NCBI GenBank assembly: GCA_001314625.1
Contig: LJSH01000001.1
Coordinates: 62,001-126,000 of the forward strand
Origin: Oceanicaulis sp. HLUCCA04
GTDB lineage: Bacteria; Pseudomonadota; Alphaproteobacteria; Caulobacterales; Maricaulaceae
Direction: 5' to 3'
Length of the DNA stretch: 64,000 nt
Under the pieces are notes generated by a model. The model was not told the DNA's origin, did not search any database, and saw only the letters and a list, made by a program, of their open reading frames with translations. Positions 1 to 9,440 of this stretch are shown here, piece by piece. A program made the translations under genes and the position numbers. Numbering within the stretch: the first letter of the stretch is position 1; each line of letters begins with the position of its first letter.

Positions 1-1574
1 CCCCCCAGCTCGCTGAAATCGGTTTCTTCCTCGGGGCCGAAGCCCTGCGGCAGCTGGCGCGTGGTAATGGCGGTCTGAACACCGCGCAGGATGCGCGCCA
101 GATTCAGGCCTTCAATCGCCCCGTCGCTGAGGCGCAAATTGCCGTTGCCCGACAGCGAGTTCATGATGGCCGCCGTGCTCGCCCCGGAGCTGGACAGATC
201 AACCGCGAAATTGCCCAGGCCCCGCAGAGCGGAAAAATCAGCTGCCGCACCGAGGAAGGGCTGGGTCTGCAAACCTTCCAGCTGCGCATTGAGCGTATAG
301 CTCGGCGTCGCACTGCGGGCATTGACGACCAGCTGGCCCGAGCCATTGCCGCCATAGAGCGTGAAGCGCGACAGATCAGCCACCAGCCGGCCATTGGTCA
401 GCCGCGCCCGGACATCGGCCTCGCTAACCTCGATCTCGCCGAAGATGAGCCGTCCGGCGGTCAGGCGCAGATCGGCGTCGACAAGACGCAGCGCGGCAAG
501 GTCGATCTCCTCGCTGCTCCACTCTGTCTGCCCGCCAGAGGTCGTGCCCGACTGTTCTTCGGGCATGTAGGGATTAAGGTCCAGCACCGGGATGGCCAGC
601 TGGCCGGTCAGGACGGGCCGCTCACCCCCCGTATTGGCGGTGATCGAGCCGGTGGCGGAAATCTCGTCCAGGCTGAGGCGGGCATCTTCAAAGCGGATTT
701 CACCGGGCACGCTGGTAAAGCGGCCCTCGGCCGAGGCGCTGCGCAGCGCCGATCCCGGCGGCAGCGGCTCACCGGCCAGCCGGGCGAGCCCGACCAGATC
801 GGCGTCCATGCTGGCATCTCCGGCCAGTTCAAGTTCGGCGCTTTCCAGTGCCTCGCCATCGAAATTCAGGTCCAGCGGGTCTGAGGAGATATTCAGCACC
901 AGCGCCGTGCGCTGCCCTTCCATGAACGGGCGGAACCCGCCAAGGCGCGCGTCCAGCATGATTGTTTCGCCGCGCAGGGCGAAATCGCCGTGAAGGCGCG
1001 CTTCGCTGTCGAGATCAATCGCGTCGAGGCTGAGATTGAGCTGCGAGGCATCCCAGGTCTCGCTGCCATCGGAATAGCTGAGCGTGCCGTTTTCAATGCG
1101 GATGCCGGAGAAGGTGGCGTCAAAGCCCGGCGCGCCGGGCTGGCGGAACCCGCCTCCATCATTGGCCGGCGGCTGGTCAGACGCTCCGGCCCCTGCAAAC
1201 GTCCAGTTATTGCCGCTGGCGTTCTGACGCAGGCGGATGACCGGCTCCACCAGCACAAACTCGCTGACCTCCACCCGGTTGGAAAAGAGCGGCCATAGCG
1301 CCAGGCCCAGGCGCAGGCTGGAAAGCTCTGCAAACGGTTCCTCGCCAAAGCCCTGCGCATTGCCGATAGCCACATCGCTGGCGGTGATCTGCACGGCGGG
1401 CAGGATGGTCAGGCCGATATCGCCGCCAATCGTCACCTCGCGGCCGAGCTGTTCGCTTGCGCGCCGCTCTATCTCGCCGCGCCAGTTTTCCGGGCTGACG
1501 AGCATTGGCACGATCAGCGCGGCGGCTACGCCCAGTCCGGCAAGAACGACGAGGATGAGGAGTAGGCGGCGCAT
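1..1574 (-). CDS. AsmA family protein (3' end truncated by window edge)
   Basis: Minus-strand frame open from ATG at 1574 to window start: MRRLLLILVVLAGLGVAAALIVPMLVSPENWRGEIERRASEQLGREVTIGGDIGLTILPAVQITASDVAIGNAQGF..., typical AsmA N-terminus (single TM then repeated beta modules). Confidence 0.8.
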   Translation of the reverse strand, partial: MRRLLLILVVLAGLGVAAALIVPMLVSPENWRGEIERRASEQLGREVTIGGDIGLTILPAVQITASDVAIGNAQGFGEEPFAELSSLRLGLALWPLFSNRVEVSEFVLVEPVIRLRQNASGNNWTFAGAGASDQPPANDGGGFRQPGAPGFDATFSGIRIENGTLSYSDGSETWDASQLNLSLDAIDLDSEARLHGDFALRGETIMLDARLGGFRPFMEGQRTALVLNISSDPLDLNFDGEALESAELELAGDASMDADLVGLARLAGEPLPPGSALRSASAEGRFTSVPGEIRFEDARLSLDEISATGSITANTGGERPVLTGQLAIPVLDLNPYMPEEQSGTTSGGQTEWSSEEIDLAALRLVDADLRLTAGRLIFGEIEVSEADVRARLTNGRLVADLSRFTLYGGNGSGQLVVNARSATPSYTLNAQLEGLQTQPFLGAAADFSALRGLGNFAVDLSSSGASTAAIMNSLSGNGNLRLSDGAIEGLNLARILRGVQTAITTRQLPQGFGPEEETDFSELG

Positions 1575-1735
1575 GATGTGTTAGCTCCCGTTTTTGCGGC
1601 AGGGCCGGGTAAGACAGCAGTTCCGCTGCCCCCGGCATTATGTTTAACTCCTTCGGGTAACGGTTTCCATCGCCCGCGCGTTCAATTTCGTGACGGGCGG
1701 GAAAACACCGGATTTTTTCAAGGGGAGGGCCTGAC

Positions 1736-2554
1736 ATGTCTGATTTCGTCGATACGCCTGCGGGCCGCCTGCCATTGGTCAAAATGGACCGGCGCGAGAT
1801 ACTCCTCGGGCTGGCCGCTGGCAGCGTGGTGCCTCTGGTGGCGGGCTGCACCGCGCACAATGAAGCGTTGGGCCGCAGCCAGCTGATGATGGTCTCGGAC
1901 GCGCAGATCGCCCAGCTTTCCCAGCAGACCTGGCAGCAATCGCTGGCGCAGGAGCGCGTCAGCCGCGATGCCGGCAAGCGCCGGCGGGTGGAGCGCGTAG
2001 GCGACCGTATTGCGCAAGGCTCCGGCCTGACCCAGTATGACTGGGAATACGTGGTCTTCGAGAATGAACAGATCAACGCCTGGGTTCTGCCCAATGGCAA
2101 GGTGGCGATCTATTCGGGCCTGCTCGACGTGGTCTCCAATGATGACCAGCTCGCCACTGTGATGGGTCATGAGGCAGGTCATGTGGCGGGCCGCCACGCA
2201 CAGGAGCGCGCCTCCCAGCAGATGGCCGCAGGCATGGGCGCACAGCTCGCCGCCGTCGCGCTGGATTCCGGCGGGGTGGAGAATGCCGGCATGTGGGCCG
2301 GCGTGCTGGGCGCGGGCCTGACCTTCGGTGTCCTGCTGCCCTATTCGCGCCGCCATGAATACGAGGCCGACCGGCTGGGCGCGGACTATATGACGCGCTC
2401 CAATTACCGGGCCAGCGAGGCGCTGACCTTCTGGAACGGCATGATGGCGCGCAGCTCGCGCGGCTCACAGCCCGCCTTCCTGTCCACCCACCCGTCCGAT
2501 GCCCAGCGCATGCAGGCCCTGCAGGCGCACATCACCTCGGCCGGATACGCGTAA
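1736..2554 (+). CDS. M48 family metallopeptidase, probable Tat-type lipoprotein
   Basis: HExxH motif in VMGHEAGHVAGRHAQER and downstream HEYEADRLGADYM; N-terminal DRREILLGLAAGSVVPLVAGC (twin Arg plus lipobox-like). Confidence 0.88.
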   Translation: MSDFVDTPAGRLPLVKMDRREILLGLAAGSVVPLVAGCTAHNEALGRSQLMMVSDAQIAQLSQQTWQQSLAQERVSRDAGKRRRVERVGDRIAQGSGLTQYDWEYVVFENEQINAWVLPNGKVAIYSGLLDVVSNDDQLATVMGHEAGHVAGRHAQERASQQMAAGMGAQLAAVALDSGGVENAGMWAGVLGAGLTFGVLLPYSRRHEYEADRLGADYMTRSNYRASEALTFWNGMMARSSRGSQPAFLSTHPSDAQRMQALQAHITSAGYA

Positions 2555-2661
2555 GACCACCGATTTTCGACATGGCCGCCGGTCTTGCATCGCAAGGCGG
2601 GCGGCGCTATGTCAGCGCTCCGCCGCCATGAGGGCCTCGCCCCTCGGGCCGGGATATGCGT

Positions 2662-2738
2662 GCCGCCTTAGCTCAGTTGGTTAGAGCGCTAGATTGTGGA
2701 TCTAGAGGTCCCCCGTTCGAGCCGGGGAGGCGGTACCA
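2662..2738 (+). tRNA. tRNA-His (anticodon GTG)
   Basis: Cloverleaf by eye: acceptor GCCGCCT/AGGCGGT, anticodon stem CTAGA/TCTAG with loop TTGTGGA, T-arm CCCCCGTTCGAGCCGGGG, encoded CCA. Confidence 0.93.
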
Positions 2739-2827
2739 TTTTTCCTATGATGTTGAGCAGGCTAAACAGCGAGCGCGCATGCTCAAAGTTGTGGTTGGGT
2801 TGTCCGCCTCACTTCGGTCCATAGCTG

Positions 2828-3238
2828 TCAGTTGGGCTTCCGTGGCACCACGGGAATGATGTTAATGTCGGAAAATCCACTGTCGTCCATGTACACACTC
2901 ATGAGGCGCGCACGCATTTTTCCGGCAGCGACTAGCGGAGCGGCCTCAGCGGCGAGATCAGCCGGCAGGTAACCGATGTGCCGCATCGCTTCGACCATTC
3001 GGAGAATTCCTCGTCGTTGCCAGTGACCCAATACCTTCACTGCATTTGAGTCAAAGCGGTTGGCAGGTTCGCACCGAAGGCTAACCCACGCACTATGTCC
3101 TGATCTGTTGGCTAGCTCGCACCCATGAATGAAGTCCAATACTTCTGGCCTGCGATGCTGGACGCCGACGACTTTCACTTGTGTAGGTGTGTAGTTTTTC
3201 CAACCGTCGATGGGTTGTCCGAATTGAATTTTCACCAT
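2828..3238 (-). CDS. HIRAN domain-containing protein
   Basis: WVSLRCEPANRFDSNAVKVLGHW...IGYLPADLAAEAAPLVAAGK matches the HIRAN pattern (RxPxNxxDxNAV...GYLPxxLA); start taken at internal ATG 3238 (MVKIQFGQ) within ORF 2828..3289. Confidence 0.75.
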   Translation of the reverse strand: MVKIQFGQPIDGWKNYTPTQVKVVGVQHRRPEVLDFIHGCELANRSGHSAWVSLRCEPANRFDSNAVKVLGHWQRRGILRMVEAMRHIGYLPADLAAEAAPLVAAGKMRARLMSVYMDDSGFSDINIIPVVPRKPN

Positions 3239-3364
3239 CGCCCCCAATATTAATTCGAACAGGATGCAGGCGTTAAACTGGATACGCAAGACAATCCACT
3301 CTTGGCGACAAGTCCTCCGATGAATATTAAATAGCCCTTATCTGCGCCTGCTGGGAATATTGCC

Positions 3365-3703
3365 ATGAGTGAGATGCGTTACAGGGGCTATCGCGCCCGC
3401 GTCGATTACGACAGCCAGGACAAGGTGTTTGCGGGCCGCATTCTCGGTATTGCCGATGTGATCGACTTTCACGCCGACACCGTGGCAGCACTGGAGTGGG
3501 CATTTCACGAAGCGGTTGACGACTATCTGGAAACCTGCGCGGCGCTCGGCAAAAACCCGGACAAGCCTTATTCGGGTAATCTGATGCTGCGCATCGACCC
3601 TGAGCTGCACCGCGAAGCGGCGATGTCGGCGGAGTTGGGCGGCAGCAGTCTCAATCAGCTGGTCGAACAGGCGTTGAAAGACCGTCTGGCCCATTCCGGC
3701 TGA
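3365..3703 (+). CDS. HicB family protein (type II antitoxin-like), no adjacent HicA
   Basis: MRYRGYRARVDYDSQDKVFAGRILGIADVIDFHADTVAALEWAFHEAVDDYLETCAALGKNPDKPYSGNLMLRIDPELHREAAMSAELGGSSLNQLVEQAL: HicB fold followed by RHH-like tail. Confidence 0.82.
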   Translation: MSEMRYRGYRARVDYDSQDKVFAGRILGIADVIDFHADTVAALEWAFHEAVDDYLETCAALGKNPDKPYSGNLMLRIDPELHREAAMSAELGGSSLNQLVEQALKDRLAHSG

Positions 3704-3872
3704 CGGCACAGCGCGCAGGCTGCTTCATCCTCACCCACCCCTCATTTTCCACAGGAAAGTGTGACACTGCCGCGCGTGGCAGGCGACGGGTTGCTTAACG
3801 ATAGGTTAATCTGTCACAGAGGGTTGCCGCATAAAAACAAGGCCGGTTGAGGGGCCGGGGCAGGGAGCACGC

Positions 3873-4547
3873 ATGTCCAGACTGACCAGCGAGACCGGCA
3901 CCAGCTTTATCATCCTCGATGATGGCGAGCTCTACGACGAGGCCGATATTGACCGCATCTGCGCGCGTCACGCCATCAGTGACGCGGACTCCAAGATGGC
4001 GCTCTGGCGCCTGCTGGAGGAGAGCGGGCGCGCCCTGATCGATCAGCGGCGCCTGCAGACGCGGCGCACCCAGATCGCCCGCCTGCGTCAGGACTTGCAG
4101 ATGGGCCTGCGCCTGACCGGCCAGCTGGCCGGGCTGGTGCCCGATGCGGCCCGGCTGCGCGACGATACGCCCACTCCGGTGCTGACCCGGCGCCATCTGG
4201 CCGCGCTGCGAGAGGCGGAACGCCGTCTTGATGCGGGCCGCGAAGGCCGGGCGCGCACCCGTCTGGAAGATGCCGCCCCGGCGCTGGACTGCCTGCAGCG
4301 CGTGTTTGAAATGGCGCTGGAGGCGTGCGGCGAACGTGAAGACGAAAACGGCCCGGAGGATGCCTGGCGCGGCACCGTCACGGCGTTTTACACCCGCGCC
4401 CTGTCGAGGCCCTGGTCGCTTCAGGGCGATAATGCCGGTGAACGCTTCCTGGCCGATTGCCGCGTCGCGCTGGAGCGGGCCGACGAGGAGAGCGAGCCGG
4501 CCGAACGCATCAGCCCGGTGCGTCTGGCCAGCCAGCCGGCCGAATAG
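3873..4547 (+). CDS. hypothetical protein
   Basis: 224-aa ORF, alpha-helical/charged; no family recognised. Confidence 0.6.
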   Translation: MSRLTSETGTSFIILDDGELYDEADIDRICARHAISDADSKMALWRLLEESGRALIDQRRLQTRRTQIARLRQDLQMGLRLTGQLAGLVPDAARLRDDTPTPVLTRRHLAALREAERRLDAGREGRARTRLEDAAPALDCLQRVFEMALEACGEREDENGPEDAWRGTVTAFYTRALSRPWSLQGDNAGERFLADCRVALERADEESEPAERISPVRLASQPAE

Positions 4548-4568
4548 CCCGCCGCAAAGACCAGCCCG

Positions 4569-4970
4569 CTAATCGTCTTCGCGCTGCTCGACGATTTCGC
4601 GCGCGGCCTCCTCGCTATCCACCTCCTGGATCGAGGCAATGCGGCAGCGCCAGCCATCATCGGGAATGACAAACTCGTTCATGGGCTGGCAGATGCGCTG
4701 ATTGCCATTGATCGAGGTAGCAATCTCCACTCCGAAATTCAGGCCGGCGCACCGTGTCGCCGTCGTGACGAGGAAAAAGCTGCTCGCCCCGGAACGCAGG
4801 ACCAGATTGCGGTCATCAATGACCGAATATCCGCTGATACTGCCGATCCGCACGCAGCGGTCTTCCTGCATCAGGCTGCCTGCACTGGCTGCGCCGGAAA
4901 GGGTGATTGCGGCAAGCGCAGCGGCTATAGCTGCGCGTCTGCAAGCGATGGTCAGAGATTTTGCGGTCAT
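4569..4970 (-). CDS. secreted hypothetical protein (possibly DUF6491-like)
   Basis: Signal peptide MTAKSLTIACRRAAIAAALAAITLSGAASA; short Cys-containing mature domain (CVRIGSISGYSVIDDRNLVLRSG...CAGL). Confidence 0.6.
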   Translation of the reverse strand: MTAKSLTIACRRAAIAAALAAITLSGAASAGSLMQEDRCVRIGSISGYSVIDDRNLVLRSGASSFFLVTTATRCAGLNFGVEIATSINGNQRICQPMNEFVIPDDGWRCRIASIQEVDSEEAAREIVEQREDD

Positions 4971-5035
4971 GGTAATGCCCACCTTTTCTGTACTGCGTGC
5001 CCGCACGGGCCAAAATCAGCCAGCACGGGGCCTTC

Positions 5036-6160
5036 ATGCGTAGAGATGCGCCGCGCGTCGTTATTGCCGGTGCCGGTGCAGCGGGGCTGTCACTGGCGCA
5101 TGCGTTATCCTTACGCGGAATTAATACGCTGATTTGTGACGCTGGTAAGGCAGGGCAAGGCGCTTTGGCGGCGTCAGCAGGTATGATTGCACCGGGCGCG
5201 GAAATCGGCGAGGCCAGATCGCGTCCGCATGACCGCTCAAGGGCCTTTGCCGCGTTGGCGCAGCATAGCGCGGCGATGTGGCCGGACTGGGCCGCGCGCC
5301 TGCTTGCGGAAACCGGCATTGATCCGGCCTACCGGCCTTGCGGCTCGCTGGTTCCGCTGCGCGAAGCCGGGATGGTGGACAGCTTCGCTGCGCTCGGCGT
5401 GGAAGGCGAATGGCTGCACGGCGCAGCGCTGCAGGCGCGTCTGCCCGGTGCCTGCCTGCCTGATGGCGCGCTGTTCCTGCCCGGCGACGCACAGGTCAGC
5501 AGCCTGCAGCTCACCCATGCCCTGATGACAAGTCTGGACCGCAAGGGCGTGGAGATTCGCGAAAACACCCGTGTCACATCCTTGGTGCGGTCAGGCGGTG
5601 GCTGGCGGGTCTTCACTGAAAGCGGCGAGACCATCGATACAGATTACGTGGTGTTGGCCGCGGGCTGGGCGGCCACGCAGCTGCACCCATCGGCAGCCGA
5701 GATCTATCCGGTCAAGGGGCAGGCGGTGATGCTGGATGCGGGCGAAGAGTCTGCCAGCTGGCCATTGCTGCGCGCCGGGAATGTATATCTCGCGGCGAAG
5801 CCCGGCGGGCGGTTGATCGTGGGCGCGAGCGTGGAGCCGGGACGCAGTAATGGTGCGGTTGATCCGGCGGTGGCACAAGGCATGCTGCAGCGGGCTGCGC
5901 GCTATCTGCCCGGCGTGGCGCAGATGAATCTGCTCGCACACTGGGCCGGGGTGCGTCCGGCCCTGCCGGGCCTGATGCCGCGTGCCGGTCTGGCCGAACC
6001 GGGTCTGGTGGTGGCGCTGGGCGCCTATCGCCATGGCGTGATGCTGGCCCCTGCGCTGGCCGAAGGGCTGGCGGCACTGATCGATGAGGGGCGGTTGCCG
6101 GATATACTGGCGCCGTTCGCCCCGGATACGGTTAACGAAGGCTTATCCTCCGCCAGGTGA
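5036..6160 (+). CDS. FAD-dependent oxidoreductase, DAO family (ThiO/glycine-oxidase-like)
   Basis: N-terminal VVIAGAGAAGLSLAHALSLRG dinucleotide-binding motif; C-terminal HWAGVRPALPGLMPRAGLAEPGLVVALGAYRHGVMLAPALAEGLAALI typical of DAO family. Confidence 0.85.
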   Translation: MRRDAPRVVIAGAGAAGLSLAHALSLRGINTLICDAGKAGQGALAASAGMIAPGAEIGEARSRPHDRSRAFAALAQHSAAMWPDWAARLLAETGIDPAYRPCGSLVPLREAGMVDSFAALGVEGEWLHGAALQARLPGACLPDGALFLPGDAQVSSLQLTHALMTSLDRKGVEIRENTRVTSLVRSGGGWRVFTESGETIDTDYVVLAAGWAATQLHPSAAEIYPVKGQAVMLDAGEESASWPLLRAGNVYLAAKPGGRLIVGASVEPGRSNGAVDPAVAQGMLQRAARYLPGVAQMNLLAHWAGVRPALPGLMPRAGLAEPGLVVALGAYRHGVMLAPALAEGLAALIDEGRLPDILAPFAPDTVNEGLSSAR

Positions 6161-6205
6161 GATAGGGGCCGTAGCGATTCTTTCGTCCCGGAGACCCGTG
6201 TTCTC

Positions 6206-7048
6206 ATGCCCGACCGCATTGGCAACGCGCTGGCTGGCCAGCTGCAGAACGCCTTCTCGCCCTCGCGCCTCATTTCCGATGCGGCCAGCGCGACGGGTGC
6301 CAATTTCGATTTTCTGATGCGCACCGCCGCGCGCGAGAGCAATTTCGACGCCGGTGCGCGCGCCAGCACGTCCAGCGCTTCGGGCATGTTCCAGTTTATA
6401 GAGCAGACTTGGCTGGCCATGGTCGCCCGCCATGGCGAGCGTCACGGCTATGGCGAGATGGCCGCTGCGGTGCGCCAGGAGGGCGGCCGGTTCGTGGTCG
6501 ATGATCCGCAGAGCCGCCAGGACATTCTCGACATGCGCTTTGATCCGCGCGCGGCCAGCCTGATGGCGGGTGAACTGACGGCGGAAAATGCGTCCATCCT
6601 GCGCGAGGCGACAGGGCGTGAGCCGACAACGGGCGAGCTTTATGCGGCGCACTTTCTGGGCGCGTCACGCGCGGCCCGCCTGATAGAGACCGCCCACACC
6701 AATCCGGACATGCGCGCCGACGCGCTGTTTCCCGATGCGGCCTCGGCCAACCGGCGCGTATTCTTTGACGGGGCCAGCCCGCGCAGCGCATCGCAGCTTT
6801 TGTCTTTCCTCACCCGCGAACGCCCGGCGGTGAATGTGCCTGACAGCGTTGCCACGCCGCGCATGACGGCCAGCGCCGCCAATGCCAGTGAGGCGGGCGC
6901 AGCCCTGACCCAGGTGCGCGAGAATCTGCGCGCTGGCGTCTCCGGTTATGCAGCAGGCGGCGGGCACGGCGCGGTGCTCTCGCCGGCCATCATGGAAATT
7001 CTCAACACGCTGGACATGCCGCTGCGCGGCGGCGGCCGGCGTTCATAA
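6206..7048 (+). CDS. lytic transglycosylase SLT-domain protein
   Basis: LMRTAARESNFDAGARASTSSASGMFQFIEQTWLAMVARHG: catalytic Glu in RESNF and SGMFQF signature. Confidence 0.82.
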   Translation: MPDRIGNALAGQLQNAFSPSRLISDAASATGANFDFLMRTAARESNFDAGARASTSSASGMFQFIEQTWLAMVARHGERHGYGEMAAAVRQEGGRFVVDDPQSRQDILDMRFDPRAASLMAGELTAENASILREATGREPTTGELYAAHFLGASRAARLIETAHTNPDMRADALFPDAASANRRVFFDGASPRSASQLLSFLTRERPAVNVPDSVATPRMTASAANASEAGAALTQVRENLRAGVSGYAAGGGHGAVLSPAIMEILNTLDMPLRGGGRRS

Positions 7049-7127
7049 TGCCTGGCAATAAGCCGTTAATATTTGAAGCGCAGGCTTGTGGACGCTGTTT
7101 GTCCTTGTTTTCTGGGAGTTTGGGGCG

Positions 7128-8294
7128 ATGAGCGTAAAAGCCTTGAGAGCGCGCCTTACCCGCGAGGATGTGGCCCGGCTTGCCAGCGCACAGGATGATG
7201 AAGGCCGGGCGCTGGCCGCCCGCAAGATCTGCGCGCGCATTTCCATGCCCGGCATGACCGAGGCGGAACGCACTGCCGCCAACGCCATTCTCGAAGTGCT
7301 GGCAAATGACGCCGCCGAGATCGTGCGGCGCGCGCTGTCAGTGACGCTTGCCCGTTCGCCCAGCCTGCCGCGCGAAGTCGCGCGCAAGCTGGCCGCTGAT
7401 ATCGACTCCATTGCCGTCCCGGTTATCGCTGGTTCTCCATCGCTTACTGAAGACGATCTGACCGAGATTGTCCGCTCGGGCGTGGTCATCCGCCAGCTTG
7501 CCATTGCCGGGCGCGCCGAAGTGCCCGGCAAGGTGGTGCGCGAGCTGGTCATGCGTGGCGGTGATCCGGCCGTGCAGCGCGTGATTGCCAATGACGGAGC
7601 GCATTTCGATGCCGGTTCCTATGCGCTGACCTTTGAGCGCTACCGCCAACAGCCTGCCATGCTGGAGCAGTTTGTCGAGCGTTCCAGCCTGCCGCTGGAG
7701 GTGACCGAGAAGCTGATCAATGTGATTTCCGAGGCGGCTGTCGAGCGGCTGATTTCACGTCATGCCCTGCCGCCGCAACTGGCTGTCGAGCTGGCGGAAA
7801 ACACCCGCGAGCGCGCCACGGTCGATCTGGTGGAGCAGGCGGGCCTCAGTCAGGATCCGCGCCGCTTTGTCCAGCAGCTCCAGATGAACGGGCGCCTGAC
7901 GCCCTCGCTCATCCTGCGGGCATTGTTCCGGGGACATATGAGCTTTTTCGAACATTGCATGGCCGAGCTGGCGGGCGTCCCGCACGCCAAGGCTTGGCTG
8001 CTCATCCATGATGCCGGGCCGCTGGGGCTGGACGCGCTGATGGAGCGGTCAGGTCTGCCGCGCCGCATCTTGCCGGCCGTGCGCGCGTCGGTCAGTGCCT
8101 ATCATTCGCTGGAAGTGGGCGCGCAAGGGCCCGAAGACATCGTCAAATTCCGCACCGCGCTGACGCAGCGCATTTTCACCCATTTCCAGGGCGCGCCGGA
8201 AGCCGATCTGCAATATTGCATGGACCGGCTGGAGCTGGACATGGCCACGCTGGCCGAAAAGGCCATCCCGTCAGACGCCCGCAAAGCTGGCTAG
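7128..8294 (+). CDS. DUF2336 domain-containing protein
   Basis: Repeated HEAT-like segments (LAKDDAAEIVRRALSVTLARSPSLPREVARKLAADIDSIAVPVIAGSPSLTEDDLTEIV) characteristic of DUF2336. Confidence 0.8.
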   Translation: MSVKALRARLTREDVARLASAQDDEGRALAARKICARISMPGMTEAERTAANAILEVLANDAAEIVRRALSVTLARSPSLPREVARKLAADIDSIAVPVIAGSPSLTEDDLTEIVRSGVVIRQLAIAGRAEVPGKVVRELVMRGGDPAVQRVIANDGAHFDAGSYALTFERYRQQPAMLEQFVERSSLPLEVTEKLINVISEAAVERLISRHALPPQLAVELAENTRERATVDLVEQAGLSQDPRRFVQQLQMNGRLTPSLILRALFRGHMSFFEHCMAELAGVPHAKAWLLIHDAGPLGLDALMERSGLPRRILPAVRASVSAYHSLEVGAQGPEDIVKFRTALTQRIFTHFQGAPEADLQYCMDRLELDMATLAEKAIPSDARKAG

Positions 8295-8317
8295 CCGGGT
8301 AAAAAGGCAAGGCCGGA

Positions 8318-8815
8318 TCAGGCCGGCGCGCCTACCAGCGCAATCACACGGGTTTCCAGCTCTTCAGCCAGCGTGCGGCCAATCGTGTGCTCGTCGGTGC
8401 GGATATTCTGGCGCAGGGCAGCGCGGATAGCGCCCACATGGGCATCCACCAGATCGACCGGTACCAATGTCCGCTTCTCGCTGGTTTCAACCAGGCGTGA
8501 GAGCGAGGCTGCCATGCGCGTGACCAGCGGGAACTCGTAGGTTGCGCCAAGCCCGCGCAGATCGTGCGCGACGGTGAACAATTCGTCGCCCGCTGCGCTG
8601 GCGAGCCCATCGGTGTGGACTTTGACCAGTGCCGCTTCCAGCTTGTCGACCTCTTCGGTCAGCCAGTCGGCGAACTCTTCCTTCATGTCGGCGAGCGCCG
8701 CCTCGGCGCGCGCAATGGCGGCCGGGTCTGCCGGTGCAATGCGCCCGCCCACTTTTACTTTGAGCATGTTGGGCGGATTGATGATCTCGATAGGCCGTTC
8801 GCGCTGCTGGGTCAT
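8318..8815 (-). CDS. Hpt domain (histidine phosphotransfer) protein
   Basis: ELFTVAHDLRGLGATYEFPLVTRMAASLSRLVE: Hpt motif with phospho-accepting His. Confidence 0.78.
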   Translation of the reverse strand: MTQQRERPIEIINPPNMLKVKVGGRIAPADPAAIARAEAALADMKEEFADWLTEEVDKLEAALVKVHTDGLASAAGDELFTVAHDLRGLGATYEFPLVTRMAASLSRLVETSEKRTLVPVDLVDAHVGAIRAALRQNIRTDEHTIGRTLAEELETRVIALVGAPA

Positions 8816-8839
8816 TGGCTTGTCCCTTCCCCTGTCACT

Positions 8840-9349
8840 TTAGAGCGCCGCATCTTCGCGGCGTTCCGGACCTTCATATTCATTGTTGAGCCGGCGCCTG
8901 TCGGGGCCGAAAAACGCCTTCGTGCGCACAAAAGGGCGCGGACGGTTCACGATCACCTGCAGGCGTTTGAAAAGCTGTTCAGACGAGAACGGCTTGACCA
9001 GAAACTCGGTCACCCCGGCATCGCGCGCCTCGCGCACCCGTGAGGGCTCGGCATAGGCGGTCAGCATGATCACGGGAATAAACGGATTGGAGCTCTTTTC
9101 CGGATTGCGCAAATGGCGCACCAGGGACAGGCCATCGACGGGCGTCATCTTCCAGTCGGTGATGATCACATCGATTTGCTCAACCGACAAAATGCCGAGC
9201 GCCCGCTTGGGATCAGCGGCCTCAAACACATTGTCGCAGCCAAACGCCCCCAGAACCGCACGCACCAGTCCGCGCATGGCCGCGTTGTCATCGACCAGCA
9301 GCACGCGCAGTTTTGCAAACGCCACCCCGGCAGGAAGTTCTCCAGCCAC
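8840..9349 (-). CDS. response regulator, receiver domain
   Basis: LRVLLVDDNAAMRGLVRAVL...DVIITDWKMTPVDGLSLVRHLR...IPVIMLTAYA...GVTEFLVKPFSSEQL. Confidence 0.92.
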   Translation of the reverse strand: MAGELPAGVAFAKLRVLLVDDNAAMRGLVRAVLGAFGCDNVFEAADPKRALGILSVEQIDVIITDWKMTPVDGLSLVRHLRNPEKSSNPFIPVIMLTAYAEPSRVREARDAGVTEFLVKPFSSEQLFKRLQVIVNRPRPFVRTKAFFGPDRRRLNNEYEGPERREDAAL

Positions 9350-9440
9350 TATGCTACCTCGTCAGCAAGATCCCCCAATTCACCGGTGAGGATAGACAGG
9401 ACTTGCTTAATATCAGGTAAGCCTTGGACAGAAGTCTTCC

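Noticed and set aside
2739-3364. Integrative element at tRNA-His
   Set aside because: No integrase and no visible duplicated tRNA 3' end (att repeat) downstream; only composition and location hint at insertion.
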